Shown: piece after piece, positions 1 to 11,719 of the stretch
Numbering within the stretch: position 1 is the stretch's first letter
Layout of the letters: every line of letters begins with the position of its first letter
Assembly (NCBI RefSeq): GCF_048128805.1
Contig: NC_135997.1
Location: forward strand, 7,787,616-7,851,615
DNA from: Centroberyx gerrardi
Lineage: Eukaryota > Chordata > Actinopteri > Beryciformes > Berycidae
Length of the DNA stretch: 64,000 bases
Reading direction: 5' to 3'
The notes under the pieces: generated by a model
What the model saw: the letters and a program-made list of their open reading frames with translations, nothing else
The model's database searches: none
What the model was told of the DNA's origin: nothing
Made by a program: the position numbers and the translations under genes

Positions 1-1150
1 CACATCGATTTATACTCGCCGCGCAAGATCAAGGGTTTGTGTACGGTGCGCACAACATGCGCAGCCGGAGGTCACAGATTGATCGCTACCCCACAGCATT
101 AGAAAGTAATATTCACTCATATGTTGCATTAAACGGCAGTAAAACGTCTGCAGAAGGTGAATGCTGCACACAGTCACTGGTTAGTGACCTGCTGTCGCCA
201 ACTCAATTAAGCCACAACTTTTGCCAGCTCTCTCAACAAGCCTACAGCCCCCCAAGACTCTGGAGATCCCACACACAAACCCAGTACCATAGCTAGACCA
301 GACAAGGCGCAAAACTAATCTACATTAACTAAGCGACAACATGAGCAACAGAAATCATAAATCCAAAAGTTTGCCAGGGCTTTTTTTCTTGGGCTTTGGG
401 AACCCTAGATCCTTAAAATCCGCTCCAGACACATCGGCGGAGTTCCTTCACCCCCCGAATATAATCCTCACTACAGTCAAAATCCCAATGTTTTCTTTCA
501 CTGCGTGGAAGCAATAATCCCTGTGCAGTCCCGGAATAAAGCAGAGATAGCCGCTCCGGGGCTGAGGACGCCAGTGCCAAACTCCAGGACGGATTCCGTG
601 CTGAGAAGTTGTTTTAAAGAGAGCTGGAATTACTCCACTCTCCACTCCCCTGCCCTGCCAGTCCTTTTCGGATGCACACACACACACGCGCACACACACA
701 CTCCAGCTCACACACCAGAGTCAAGCCAGTCAGAATAAAAACAGTACTTCCGATGAGGAATTTTCAAAATAAAAACCCTTAATGGTGAACATGCGTCGCA
801 ATGTTTGAGTAGAAGTACCAAAGTGAAAATAGAGAATATGTTTAAGGAGGTATTTAATTAAAATGTAATTGTTGCCTTTGTTCCCAAAAAGTCATTTTCT
901 ACTCCATGGGCCTCTGCAAGATGACATATAGGCTATATAGGACTGTCAAAATACATGAGGAAAGACAGCTTGGAAGGATATTTACGTCTGTTATCTTGAA
1001 AAAAGCAGTGGCACAACTGACCTGCCACTGCTGCAGAATAACAGCCTTAGTCCACTGTCTTTGCGCACTGGAATACTTATTTTTCAAAAGTGATAATAAA
1101 TGTCATGCTTTTATTCTGAAGGCAAAATCACTCAGCTTCCCATCTTATAC
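1..1150. other. Left-edge DNA, possible 5' region of a minus-strand gene
   Basis: No coding exon can be supported. The segment 430-660 is repeat-free and GC-balanced with several CpGs, and reads on the minus strand like a 5' UTR or first exon running off the left edge. A CA/CG-CA tract sits at 672-705. The ORFs here have no domain. Confidence 0.3.
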
Positions 1151-1163
1151 TGTCTGGTTTGAC

Positions 1164-1165
<2 letters not shown>

Positions 1166-1254
<89 letters not shown>

Positions 1255-1281
1255 GCTCTCTCTCTCGCTCTCTCTCTCTCT
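1166..1281. repeat. (CT)n microsatellite
   Basis: About 116 bp of CT with rare G or extra T interruptions. The polar RERERE and SLSLSL frames across it are artefacts. Confidence 0.97.
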
Positions 1282-1282
1282 C

Positions 1283-3430
1283 ACGGGGCCCCAGAGGAAA
1301 GCTCTGGAGCCATTGGTTGATTCCCGCCATCATGTGCCAGTCTAGACACTTTGGCGGCTTGGAGCCGCACTGATTGTTGCGCAAACATGGTTTCAAGTTT
1401 CTTAACTCTTAAAGACGCAACATCCTCCTTTCCTCTGCTGAAACTCAAAATGCTGCACAGCGTGTAGCGCCGACTGAGTGTTCAGCACGGATCTGTCGTT
1501 GGAAATATAAATGTCTACCGGGCCTGCAAGAGGTGAACAGACTGTTAAAAGAAAAATACTATGTCGTGAGTTTATGGTAAAATCCCATTAAATTCTATCT
1601 TTCCCAATCATTGTGCTCTAGTAGGCCTAATACTACTACTGCTGCTGCTACTACTGCTACCACTATTATTAATATTAATTATAGGCTAATAATAATACTA
1701 AGAGGAAGATGACTATTACTGTTATTTTGTCAAGAGATATCTAGAGAAGTGACGTGTAGGATTGATAAATAATGAAATCCGTGTATCATCATGGTTGTCA
1801 ATGTTCAGGAATCGAGCGCCTCTTTTGACTTCCAGGTTTTAGTAATACTATAATACTTACACGGGTTTAGGAAGAAGGAGGGGGGCTGGGGGAGGCGTTA
1901 CTGTAAAAATGTAAACATCTACATTCCACTGTTGTATTAGTCAGTGAGTCAATGGGATCCCTGCTGCCTGTGGGTTGAATGGAGACATCAAAGTAAACTC
2001 AGACAAAAAGAGATTTTCATTTTCACCTAAAGTGTGATTTTAGGAACAACACCTTGTTTTTTTTACTTAATGTCAACTTCACAATGTCTTGCATACAAAT
2101 TATTATTATTATTATTACGTATCATTTCACCTATCTTGTTGTATTCTGCAGAAATCTCAGTGTTATTATTTTAATTTTAAGTATGAATTGCACATTGGTT
2201 TTTGGTCTTTTGTTCACATTTTCACAACACATTAGCTCAAAAACTGTCAATTAATCTGTCACTTTTTCCTGAGGCTAGAGGAAGTCAACCAGGTCACATA
2301 AAGGGATCATAAAGGTCAGAGCTAGAGGGCCTTGCAGCTTTTGGACGTTGTCCCACAAATGTCCTGCATGAGGGTCTGAACTTCGATGTGCTTGAGGTAC
2401 GGCAGTGCCACTCAGTGATGGATGTTCACAAAGCCTCGGGAAGCAACACTGATAGAGTTTGAGTTATAAGCCTCATCCTCTGATGCCAAAATAACAAGTG
2501 TGCGCACATGGTAGACTAGCCTGAAACATATAGGGCATGAGCAGTGCGAGGCACAACGGGTAGAGAGAGGGGTCAGGGTTTCCCCCACTGGCACCATGCC
2601 AGCCATGCCACCGCCCGTCACCCTGCCACCCTGACCGCCTCCATGACTGCTTGGGATTGGCATTTTAACGACTCCTCAATCTGGTTCAAGTGGACATTAC
2701 GGCCCTGCGGGGTCAGCGCAGGGTTCCTGGTGGGGAACCATTTGCACCTCATATCAGAATAGTTAGTAGCATGTCCAGCTATGCACTCTGCACCGCTGGA
2801 GTATGTAAGGGACTACAGAGCTGGCTGAAGATTTTGTTGTGTGGGAGTCGTGTTACAATGACAGGATCAGCGAGTCAAGGAAGAAGGGGGAGAGGAGTGG
2901 AGAGAGTGTGTATGTGTGGTGTTCAAGTTGTGTGTGTGTGTGTGGCTGGGGAGGGGTTCGCTGGGCACCTGTTCAAAATGTGTTCCCCTGTGTAACTCAA
3001 TCAGATGCAGGGATGCAGACGGGGGAAAAGAGAACTGTTTGGAAGAAGCTTTGGAAGGGTTGAAGGTTTCAGTGGCCCCAGAAAACACCGCTGGGACTCG
3101 CAGCCATGGGAAATGTGATTTGTTGTGTTTAAAGCAATATATCACTTCAGCAGGATTTTTTTTTCTCTTTTTTAGCGCACACACTCCTGAGAAGTTTCAG
3201 CATTCACCATCCAACATTAGCTATCCTGATCCACCAGTCAACACTGGTATTGTTTTTTTCCCCGCAGCTCTCAATGTCGGTACCAAATTTTTGCACAGGC
3301 ACCAAAGCACTTTACAAATTGCACTTTCTTTCTACCATGGGCTTATGTATGTACCTATGTGTGCATCTACAGTATGTTCTGTGTCCATTTTGTAACATTT
3401 TGTATTGTATTTCATCGATTTAGTTGCTGC
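1283..3430. other. Non-coding block with a CCAAT-bearing segment
   Basis: 1283-1500 carries ccattgg (inverted CCAAT, 1310-1316) and several CpGs and could be promoter-like. A CTA/CTG run is at 1631-1680. The remainder to 3430 is unremarkable, with short TG tracts near 2925-2945. No gene found. Confidence 0.3.
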
Positions 3431-3440
3431 AAACAAATTG

Positions 3441-3463
3441 CCCCCCCCCCCCCCCCCCCCCCC
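3441..3463. repeat. C homopolymer
   Basis: A run of 23 C, followed by ggagaaattagataaagact gaactgaactgaa, which resembles a repeat tail. Confidence 0.9.
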
Positions 3464-3479
3464 GGAGAAATTAGATAAA

Positions 3480-4317
3480 GACTGAACTGAACTGAATGCT
3501 AAAATGAAGAAAAATGCAGATAAGGCCATTTACCACAGTTCATTCAAACACATAAGGTATGCAACTCCAACATACCTTTGGAAATCAACGTTGGTGAAAC
3601 ATAGATTAATTCAGTCACACTCACAGTCAAACATCGCCTCGTCACGTGGAGAACACAGCATGTTTACCAGTCAGGTGTGGTTATGGTCATTGGATTGGAC
3701 GCATTTTTGTCTATGGCGATGATGTCACACCATGTGTCATCTGTCTGTGGTGCAGACAGGATTGCATTGATAATGATAAATAGCCTGACAACAATAGTCA
3801 GAGAACCCACTGGAAAATCTGCATTGCTGAAATTCAAAGAGGATAAATGTAATGAAATACAGTGCGGTCCTGAGAAAACAGGACATCTGGTCACTCTACT
3901 TAAGGGGAAAAACCCAAATATCCTTTGCAACCACACTGTCAGTGAATTGCATGTATCCACTTATTATCATTGTGCATTTTGCTTCCTAAACACAAATCCG
4001 CGTAAGAGTGAAAACAGAAGTAAGATATCATTGAACTAGGGTAGAGAATAACATAACTTAAGACTTTTTGGGAAAGTTGTGTTTAATAAGTGATCACAAT
4101 TTTTCTCACAAAATGACTACTAGCCAGCTGATAGCCATTTTGATCTTCGCAGTATCAGAATTGTTTTCTCTTTGCACTGCCATACACTCACCAGTGGAGC
4201 AGGCTTAACTGAGCCCCGAGTCATTTCAGTGTAAACTTCACAGCCTTGGTGTCAGTCTAGCACTTGCTACGGGTCCTGTGTAAAAGCATGCTTCTGTCTG
4301 AAGGGCTGGGAGATAGG

Positions 4318-4350
<33 letters not shown>

Positions 4351-4800
4351 AGAAGGGGCGGGTGGGAGGGGGGTGAAGGTTGGTAGGAGAGTAGACAGGG
4401 TGTCCGGCACCAGACCACCTCCCAAAATAAACCCCGTCCATCCGTCTCTGTGTCTGTCCACTCGCAGACCCGCGGCTCCCACCGCTCCAGTAGCAGCAGA
4501 GGAGCGTGGGGCCGGCAGCCCGTCACAGGAACAACATGTCATCAGCTTCATCGCTCCCCTAATGGCTCTCCTCTAGACCAGAGACATGGCAGACAGTGTG
4601 TTGCCCCACCAAGGCGGCAGTGTACTCAACACACACACATGCATACATAAACATTCACGCACGCACGCACGCACACACACACACGCACACACACACACAC
4701 TCCTCCCCGAGTCCTGCGACCCACTCCCAGCCACTTACAGCCCGGGCCTGGACAGACTAGGAGGCCCCCTTATGAAAACATGCAGGGGTGCTGGAGATAA
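3480..4800. other. Non-coding block with TG and CA microsatellites
   Basis: It holds (TG)n at 4319-4348 and CA/CGCA at 4630-4702. The 120-codon plus frame at 3677-4039 shows no domain and no splice context I could build on, and is not called. Confidence 0.35.
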
Positions 4801-4839
4801 TGTCTGCCCAGACCTCTGGACTCACGCCAGCCTGCCCTC

Positions 4840-5695
4840 TTAATCTTAGGTCCGTAGGAATCTCTCCGCAGAGAAAGGCTGCCAAGGGTTAGTAACATTA
4901 GCCAGCTAAAATATTTATCTGTTTGGAGCTGCTCCTCACTTAGTTTAAGATGTGAACAACATCCAAAATCCTTGAAGGGCTTTGCGAGTTTGCATAACAC
5001 ATGTACAAAAAAGGACACTCATTTTTGCGTGTGAGAGATTTACTTCATAGGAGAGATTTAGAGTTGTCTATTTTTTTTGTCTTACTGGCAAAATGATGAT
5101 CCAAAATTAAATTTATTTTCAGTGTAATTCCAAAATATTTACGACAGTGTGTGCCTCAGTGCAAAATCTTATTATCCCACAGAGCTATATATAACCTGAA
5201 ATGTGACATCTCACCCCAAGGCACCTACAGCAGAACGAACCTTGCACCTCGAGATAGTGAAATAAGTCAAGAAGCTGCCTGAGCTGCTCTCTGTGTTAAC
5301 AGTTCTCCGCTGAGCACACACCCATCCTCGTCTGCTGGACTTCTGGCACCAGGCAGGGCGTAATCAAGACATACTCTGCCCTCTCACTCACAGTTCAGCA
5401 CTAATGCTCCACCGTCCCTTTGAAACGGCACTCAGCTTCGCCTTTCAATGAATTTCCATGCACTTTTTCTAGAGCCACGTATTTATTTTTCTTCCTCTCT
5501 CTTTGCGGGTCCGACTCTCACGCTCACCACTGGGGCTAGGCGCGCTGGCTGCACTAGTTAGCTCATTAATCACTGTTCCCTCTCCCCGCCGTTCTGAGAA
5601 ACAGAGTCACTAATTAATGGAAAGCACTTTATGACAGTACGCAGGGGTTTCCTGGAAATTAACCATTAATCTGGACTTCCATTATATGTCTAATA
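4840..5695. promoter_or_regulatory. Repeat-free block, candidate regulatory DNA
   Basis: About 850 bp with no microsatellite or transposon, rich in homeodomain cores (ctcattaatc at 5561, actaattaatgg at 5609, accattaatc at 5662). It ends at a G run (5707-5724). No ORF of interest. Regulatory function is inferred from texture only. Confidence 0.3.
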
Positions 5696-5729
5696 GCATG
5701 AGGGTTGGGGGGGGGGGGGGGGGGCGAGT

Positions 5730-7472
5730 GGCTTTAAAATGATGGAAAATGGTGATGGGAGTAACACTACTCTAGAAAAGAGCGCTGCATAAATAGTGTG
5801 TAAACCTTCATTAATGTTAATGCCGGCATTAGCCAAGTGAACAACTGCACAGGTTGATGGATGATGTGCTACTATGTCATGTGTTTGTTGGAATAAACAT
5901 AACAGAAAATTTAGGTTGAGTTTATGTGATTTGTAACTGGCAAACGATGTGTGTATGTGTATTTTACTCATGCACTCACCCTCCAGCCCACTTGAATAGA
6001 CTGTGTTTTTTTAATTACTATTATTATTGGCTGGTATCACCATTAAATTGCCTGATGCAGACCTCACAATTGTATGGCTTAAATCTTTCTTTAAATCTTT
6101 CTTTTGATAGTACACTGGAAAGGGACATTTCATGTTTGACAATATTGTTCCTTATCAACCAATATACTGGAACACATCGGTACAAAAGAGCAAACTCACT
6201 TTAAGGGTTTACCATCGCAGTGGGGATTCAGGAATACACTTAAGCATCAGTTTGACAAATAGCTTTCTTTGGCTGAGCTTGGGACGGGCCACAGTGGGCC
6301 TGTAACTAATGAGGTTAAGATTTGAAATCTGGTAAGATGTTCCACGATGAAAGAGAACACAGTATGGTCAGCTAATATTCTGCTGTGTGCTATTTTCTGC
6401 TGGCGTTTACATTTTCATGCAAACTGTCCCTCTTTTCAGTGTTTCCTCCTACCTAACCTCCAGTAGACACACCATCTGAATAACCATATTGAATATTATT
6501 GAAAACCATATTGATCAGCCCCTTCACTGTAGCTTTGCAGACAGCCAACCTTCCTCCTATCCTCATCTCCTCATATTAGCAGCCAGTTAGCCAGTTAGCT
6601 TTGTAAATGACTTTTTAAAAATAATAATGTAATATTCAAATACTGTGATTTAAAGCACAATTATGGTGATGAATTATCATATGCTTTTTGTTTTGTCTCT
6701 GTGCCTTTTGCCCATTGCATGCTGGCTCAAGCCCACTGTGACCCTGAAACAAATTAAGTAGGTAGAGAAAATGAATGGATTAAATAATTAAATCTAGCTT
6801 CTTTTATTGCCTGATTGCATTAATTTAGAATTTCATTTTTGAAAATTATGTCTTATGTCAAACTCCCATAATACTACATTCCTACATAACCGATCAGGCC
6901 TTTTTATGATGTTTTTGTGCCTTAAACAAGTTGCAATTTACATCATTTACCAAAAGGCATTACATGTGGCATGCACCAAAATCTTGCTTAGGATCCCTAA
7001 AAATCTTGGGTCGGCCCTGGCAAGAGGCAAAGTTCTAGGACGTTATATTTGTTGTAGTTTATTTGCTTTCAAAGTATTGTATTATGTTTAGACTTCCATC
7101 AGGGGGGAACAGTATCTAAGAAAACGAGGAAGGAAACGGGATGAAAACAAAGGAAGAGGAAGGGAACCCGATGTGATAGAGCCTGTCCCTCGCTGTTCCT
7201 GGTTGAGCCGGTGTCATGCGGACCATGGCGCCACCGGGCCAAGTGACAGGCTGTGGTCGCTCATGGAGGGGACCTTTTTTTTTTTTTTTTTTTTTTGTTA
7301 AAAGAAAGCACAAACAACCAAAAAGGTAATCCCAAATAATGAATGGAGGGAGGATTCATGTGTCTTGTTTCAGTGATTGTCCCAACCTCAAATCAGCCTC
7401 GATGACATTTGATCAAGTGCCAATTAAGAATATACTGTATGTTTGTTTGTTTCTGTGTTGTGCTTAAAATGG
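5730..7472. other. Non-coding AT-rich DNA
   Basis: No gene. It holds the tail fragment at 6695-6785, a degraded transposon end near 7005-7025 (gggtcggccctgg) and a 22-base T run at 7275-7296. Confidence 0.4.
6695..6785 (+). repeat. SINE/LINE 3'-tail fragment
   Basis: cattgcatgctggctcaagc and actgtgaccctgaaac, then gtagagaaaatgaatggat, are a degenerate form of a widespread teleost tail (gcatgctgggataggctcca ... gaccctgaa ... gaaaatgaatgga). Only the tail is present. Confidence 0.55.
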
Positions 7473-7480
7473 AAATTGAG

Positions 7481-7647
7481 AGGCGTCCTGGTGGCTCAGT
7501 GGTCTGGGACGTGTGCCATGTGAGTGCGACATCATGGGTTGGAATCCGGCCCCGGACCTTTGTCGCATGTCGTCCCCCTCTCTTTCCTGTCCGTCTCTAC
7601 TTTGATCTCTCGAATAAAGGCGAAAATCCCCAAAAATAAACTTTAAA
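7481..7647 (+). mobile_element. tRNA-derived SINE with intact target duplications
   Basis: The head has pol III A box tggctcagtggt (7492-7503) and B box ggttggaatcc (7537-7547). The body has gcatgtcgtccccctctctt tcc, and the tail aataaaggcgaaaatcccca aaaataaac. Perfect duplications aaattgag flank it (7473-7480 and 7648-7655). This is an abundant percomorph SINE type and supports the teleost assignment. Confidence 0.85.
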
Positions 7648-7655
7648 AAATTGAG

Positions 7656-9614
7656 AAAGACCAAACTCAAATATCCAACTGACATTTGTCAACATTGTAC
7701 TATGCAACTTTTGTTAAGCATAATTCTATTAGTGGCACAGGAAACACTGGCGAGAAATTGCTTTGTGACTAAAGGCAACTTAAAAGGCAGGCACTTACAA
7801 CAAAGCTGAACTTGAACACTGAAATCAAACCACAGTCGAACATGTCGCCACATACAAATGAGCGTATATTCGCTGCGGCTTCATATTGTTTGTTTACTGA
7901 CACTCCATGAAGAACAGACACGTCGAAGATTAAAGAGGTAACTGTAACCTCGAAAAAGCAGAAACAGATATAATAGCACAACCATGAGATGTTAGCACAG
8001 AGGTAAATAGAAGAAATCGACTGTAAAAGGAAATGGAGATGTTTTCCCATAAGACAACACAACCAGTCGTCACGATCACTGGTGAGTGAAGAGTTTGACT
8101 AGTTCGGCCAGCAGGCCTGCGGAGTCAGAAGCCAGAGTGGCGTTTCGTGTCCTTTTGCCCGTACGAACCAGCCACTGCCCTCTGCAGTTGGCATTCCATG
8201 TGTTGAGGAGAATAACCAATTTCCCCGCTGAGATCACTGAAGTTTCATTTATTCTAATCTAACATGCAAATCAGGATATCCAGAGGCTAAGTGGGAAGAT
8301 GTGCTCAGTTTGAGATTGTAGCATTTTCTTTGACAAAAGGTCCGCAGCTAACCCACATTCAGATGTTTAAGATGTGTGAGATGTGTGTGTTGGGATGCTC
8401 ATTGTAAATCATTTCCTTATTCCAAGTTGTTATTTTATATAGCTTTGAACCACAAATTGAACTACAAATGGGAACTACAAATGTCCCTGGATTTGATCAA
8501 CACACGGCCATCTCTTTCTATGGTTGGCTACAGAACAGCTTACAGGTTCCCCAACTACAGATGAAACTTGGCGGCTTGCAGCTTTGCACACTGTATGGCC
8601 CATGGCCAATGCTTAGATTCAGATTAAATGAAGGGTGCATTAGGTTGAGATACCAACTTAGACTGAGATAGGAGATACAGAAGACTGCAGCCTGTACTGT
8701 AGATAAAAGGTGAAAAGTACAGAAAAGCATGATCGAAGTTATAACACATTGCAAGCACATGCATGCATAGTTCATCCAATACATTTGCTAGAACATACAT
8801 TTTTGAAATATGTAGTATAACAAGACTGAATTGGAACAAATTCCAAGTGTGTGTGCAAGTTATAACAAATTGCAAGTGTGTGTGTAAAAATAAAAACCAT
8901 TCCTAGGTGCTCATTATACAGTGAATTATTTATCATCAGTTTAGCCCCAGAGCAGAATATTCATTATGAAAATGGCATCTACTGCCTGCCTGCAGATTTG
9001 TCAGTTTGTCCTTGAATTGCCTCAGACAGATGTCTCCAAAAATTAAGCACTTGAAGTAAATGAAATTTTTCCAAATTAAGGAAAATGTGAAGCTAATTTT
9101 CATTGGCTCCAGGGGTTACGCAGTTCATCATGAGATTGCAGTTGCATGAGTTTGGTTTGGCCAGTAAAATGTACAAAACAGGACTTTTCCTTCAAGTTCA
9201 GAACACTGTAACTGAGGTGACTAACTGTATATTACTGTATAAGACTGAACTAAGATGATGACTAAAACAAACCTGGAGATTCTTAGGATTCTCGATGTTT
9301 CTGGCATGATGCTCTTGTTTTTCCTGAAATTCAGATAATCCACCATTCAGATAATTTCTGAAATTCAGATAAATGCAGTTCTGCTGCCATATTATGAAAA
9401 CCACATCTATGAACCAATCCTTCAATATAGATGTGCTTTTGCCTAAAATGTCAGAAACAACAGCAACAAAATAACATTTGCATGATATTGATCCAACATA
9501 AAGCTGTCGGTCTTCAAAAGTACAAAGTTACATTTCTAAATTATAAAAAGGGACGAGTTGATATGGCTATCCTCTAAGATTTAGGACTTCTGTACCGTTA
9601 CATTTACATTAGTA
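7656..9614. other. Non-coding DNA with a possible regulatory segment
   Basis: No gene. 8075-8300 is repeat-free and includes a perfect octamer ATGCAAAT (8264-8271) next to tctaatctaa. The stretches near 8738-8760 and 8855-8882 share a ttataacaaattgcaagtg-type duplication. Confidence 0.35.
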
Positions 9615-9622
9615 GTTTAGAT

Positions 9623-9979
9623 CAGTGGTTCCAACTTGGGATCCGGGGACCACCAGGGGTCCTTGAGGGAGTTCCGGGGGTCCCATGCAAATTGATGAAC
9701 TATGAAATTATGAAGCCTCACCATTATTTAATTTACAAGAAGTTAACACAATCAGAGAATGTAGAAGAATGACTATTTTGATCATAGTTTCACTGTTATC
9801 TCTCCACCTCTCTTCCATGACTATACAGATAGTCATGGAATTCTGGACAAAATCATATCTAACAGTAAAAATATTCTCAGATTTGGGTCTGAGAGACAAA
9901 ATCTCATCAAATGGGGGTCCGTGGCTCAAATGTGGACTAAATTAGGGGTCCTTGATATGAAAAAGGTTGAGAATCACTG
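9623..9979. mobile_element. hAT-like MITE, complete copy
   Basis: Ends are CAGTGGTTCCAACTTGGGA and, reversed, CAGTGATTCTCAACC. They are flanked by gtttagat (9615-9622) and atttagac (9980-9987), sharing the 6-bp core tttaga, consistent with an aged 8-bp hAT duplication. Sub-terminal GGGGACCACCAGGGGTCC and GGGGTCCTTGAT are hallmarks of this common teleost element. No ORF. A truncated relative is at 59912-59977. Confidence 0.82.
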
Positions 9980-9987
9980 ATTTAGAC

Positions 9988-11640
9988 AATTGATGCAATT
10001 GCAGATAAGCTTAAATGCCTAAATTGCCAATGGCACAATAAACGATAATAAGGATTGCAAGCGTCAAATCAGAACCCAAACAATAGATATTACAAATATT
10101 TGTGTGTCCCCAGAATATTCATGTGTGGTAAAGAAGTGTTATGTAAAGAAATAAAAGCCATGGCAGGCGGATTTAAAGAAAAAAACAACATAAGAGACTG
10201 GAGCAAGATTACACGCAAGTAGAGGAAGAAGGTCAGGGAGAGGGAGGGATGTGATGTATTTCTTCATCTAAGAGACTTCAACTCACGTCAGAGGATAGGG
10301 AGGTCACTCTGCAGTCAGGACTGGACTGGGGAGGTCAGTGGGAAGGAAGAAGAAGAATCAAGGCCAGGTGGAGCGATGGCCCGGTCGCTGCGGGGAAGGA
10401 AGAGCCGAGCGCCCGCAGGAGCAGAGCCCCGGGCGCAGGGAAGCTTAGGGCTGGACCGGCCTGGAGGTGTGGGGGTGCAGCTGGAGGTGTGTGTGTGTGT
10501 GTGTGGGGGGGGGGGGAGGAATGGGGTCATGTGACATCGACTCATCCCCGATTGAAGTTTCCTTGGTTCTGTAAATAATATATACTTGTGTGGTATACAG
10601 ATTTTATTAGCTGGTTTCACATGGTTCCACATATTTGATCAATCCAAACATTGACTGGTGTGTCATTTCATTATATTTTCAAAGAACAAATAGATTCAGT
10701 CATGTTCCTTTTGACTTTTACACACAGTAGTACATTTGTACACACTATTTGACTATTTGGATCACTTTGGTAATCATTTGGACTGATCGCATGTTTGGCA
10801 TGATGCAGAAATCTGCCTATGGTGACATTTTTATGCTACAAATGGCCAGATTACTTCAGGAACCAGGTAAACCATGCAATTTAAACATGAAGGGTTTCTA
10901 TTGATTGACCATGTGAGTTTCAAATGAATGAAAATTAAACTTGTTCAGTTCTTTCTCTGGTCTCACTGGTGGCACTTTTTGGATTTAAACATGAAATATT
11001 TCTATTGACTGACCACCATAGGCTAACATTAGGGTTAAAGTTAGCAATTAGGCAAGTGACACTTTGTTGAACATCAACTTTTTGTCACCTGATAGTTTAG
11101 CATCAATGCTGGACTATCCAAATAAAGTGTTTTCTTGACTTCCATCTCCATTGTATGTCCATGTGCTAACAGTGATAGCAACACTGTGGTGGTTGAGCCA
11201 TTTTTAGCTACATCATAAAAGTGCAAAGCATTATTTTGAATTTATTTAACAGGCAGCCATACAGACAGTATAGCTCATTTTCAGGGCGGTGTTTATATGC
11301 AGACACTTCATTCATTAGATATTTTATAGTCCAACATTTTTAGTGCAGTACATGTTCCATATAAACATGGGAAAACAGTAGAAGTCACCACAGACTATAG
11401 AATTGTTTCGTTTACAGCTGTGGCACAACACATACAACATTGTGTTTTTATTGATTTCTTCTATCTCTCTTCCTTTTGCAGCGGGTGACAGACAGGAGCA
11501 GATGGCAGGTTAGCTATAAGTAGGAAGCTAGCTTACCATCTATTTTGTGGTTACGGAGGCTGCTGAGGTGCAAAGGAGGGAGAAGTAAAATGGAGGTGAC
11601 AATCTCTGAGGAGGCTGGGGCATTTGCCACCGAATATGAC
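9988..11640. other. Non-coding DNA with a GC-rich patch
   Basis: A GC-rich, CpG-containing patch lies at about 10350-10470, followed by (GT)n and a G run (10488-10517). The rest is AT-rich with no gene. The minus ORF over the GC patch lacks any domain. Confidence 0.35.
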
Positions 11641-11654
11641 GCTCAAGATGCTCT

Positions 11655-11657
<3 letters not shown>

Positions 11658-11706
<49 letters not shown>
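11658..11706. repeat. (CA)n microsatellite
   Basis: About 24 uninterrupted CA units. Confidence 0.97.
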
Positions 11707-11712
<6 letters not shown>

Positions 11713-11719
11713 GAGTCAA

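Noticed and set aside
906-1396. ORFs with SLSLSL or RERERE runs
   Set aside because: Compositional artefact of the CT microsatellite.
3677-4039. 120-codon plus-strand ORF
   Set aside because: No domain, no codon-like texture and no splice partners; AT-rich chance frame.
7490-7560. Possible functional tRNA gene
   Set aside because: A and B boxes are present but there is no cloverleaf acceptor stem, and the unit continues as a SINE with target duplications.
10315-10632. 105-codon minus ORF over a GC-rich patch
   Set aside because: Pro/His/Thr-rich because of the GT and G tracts; no domain or splice support.
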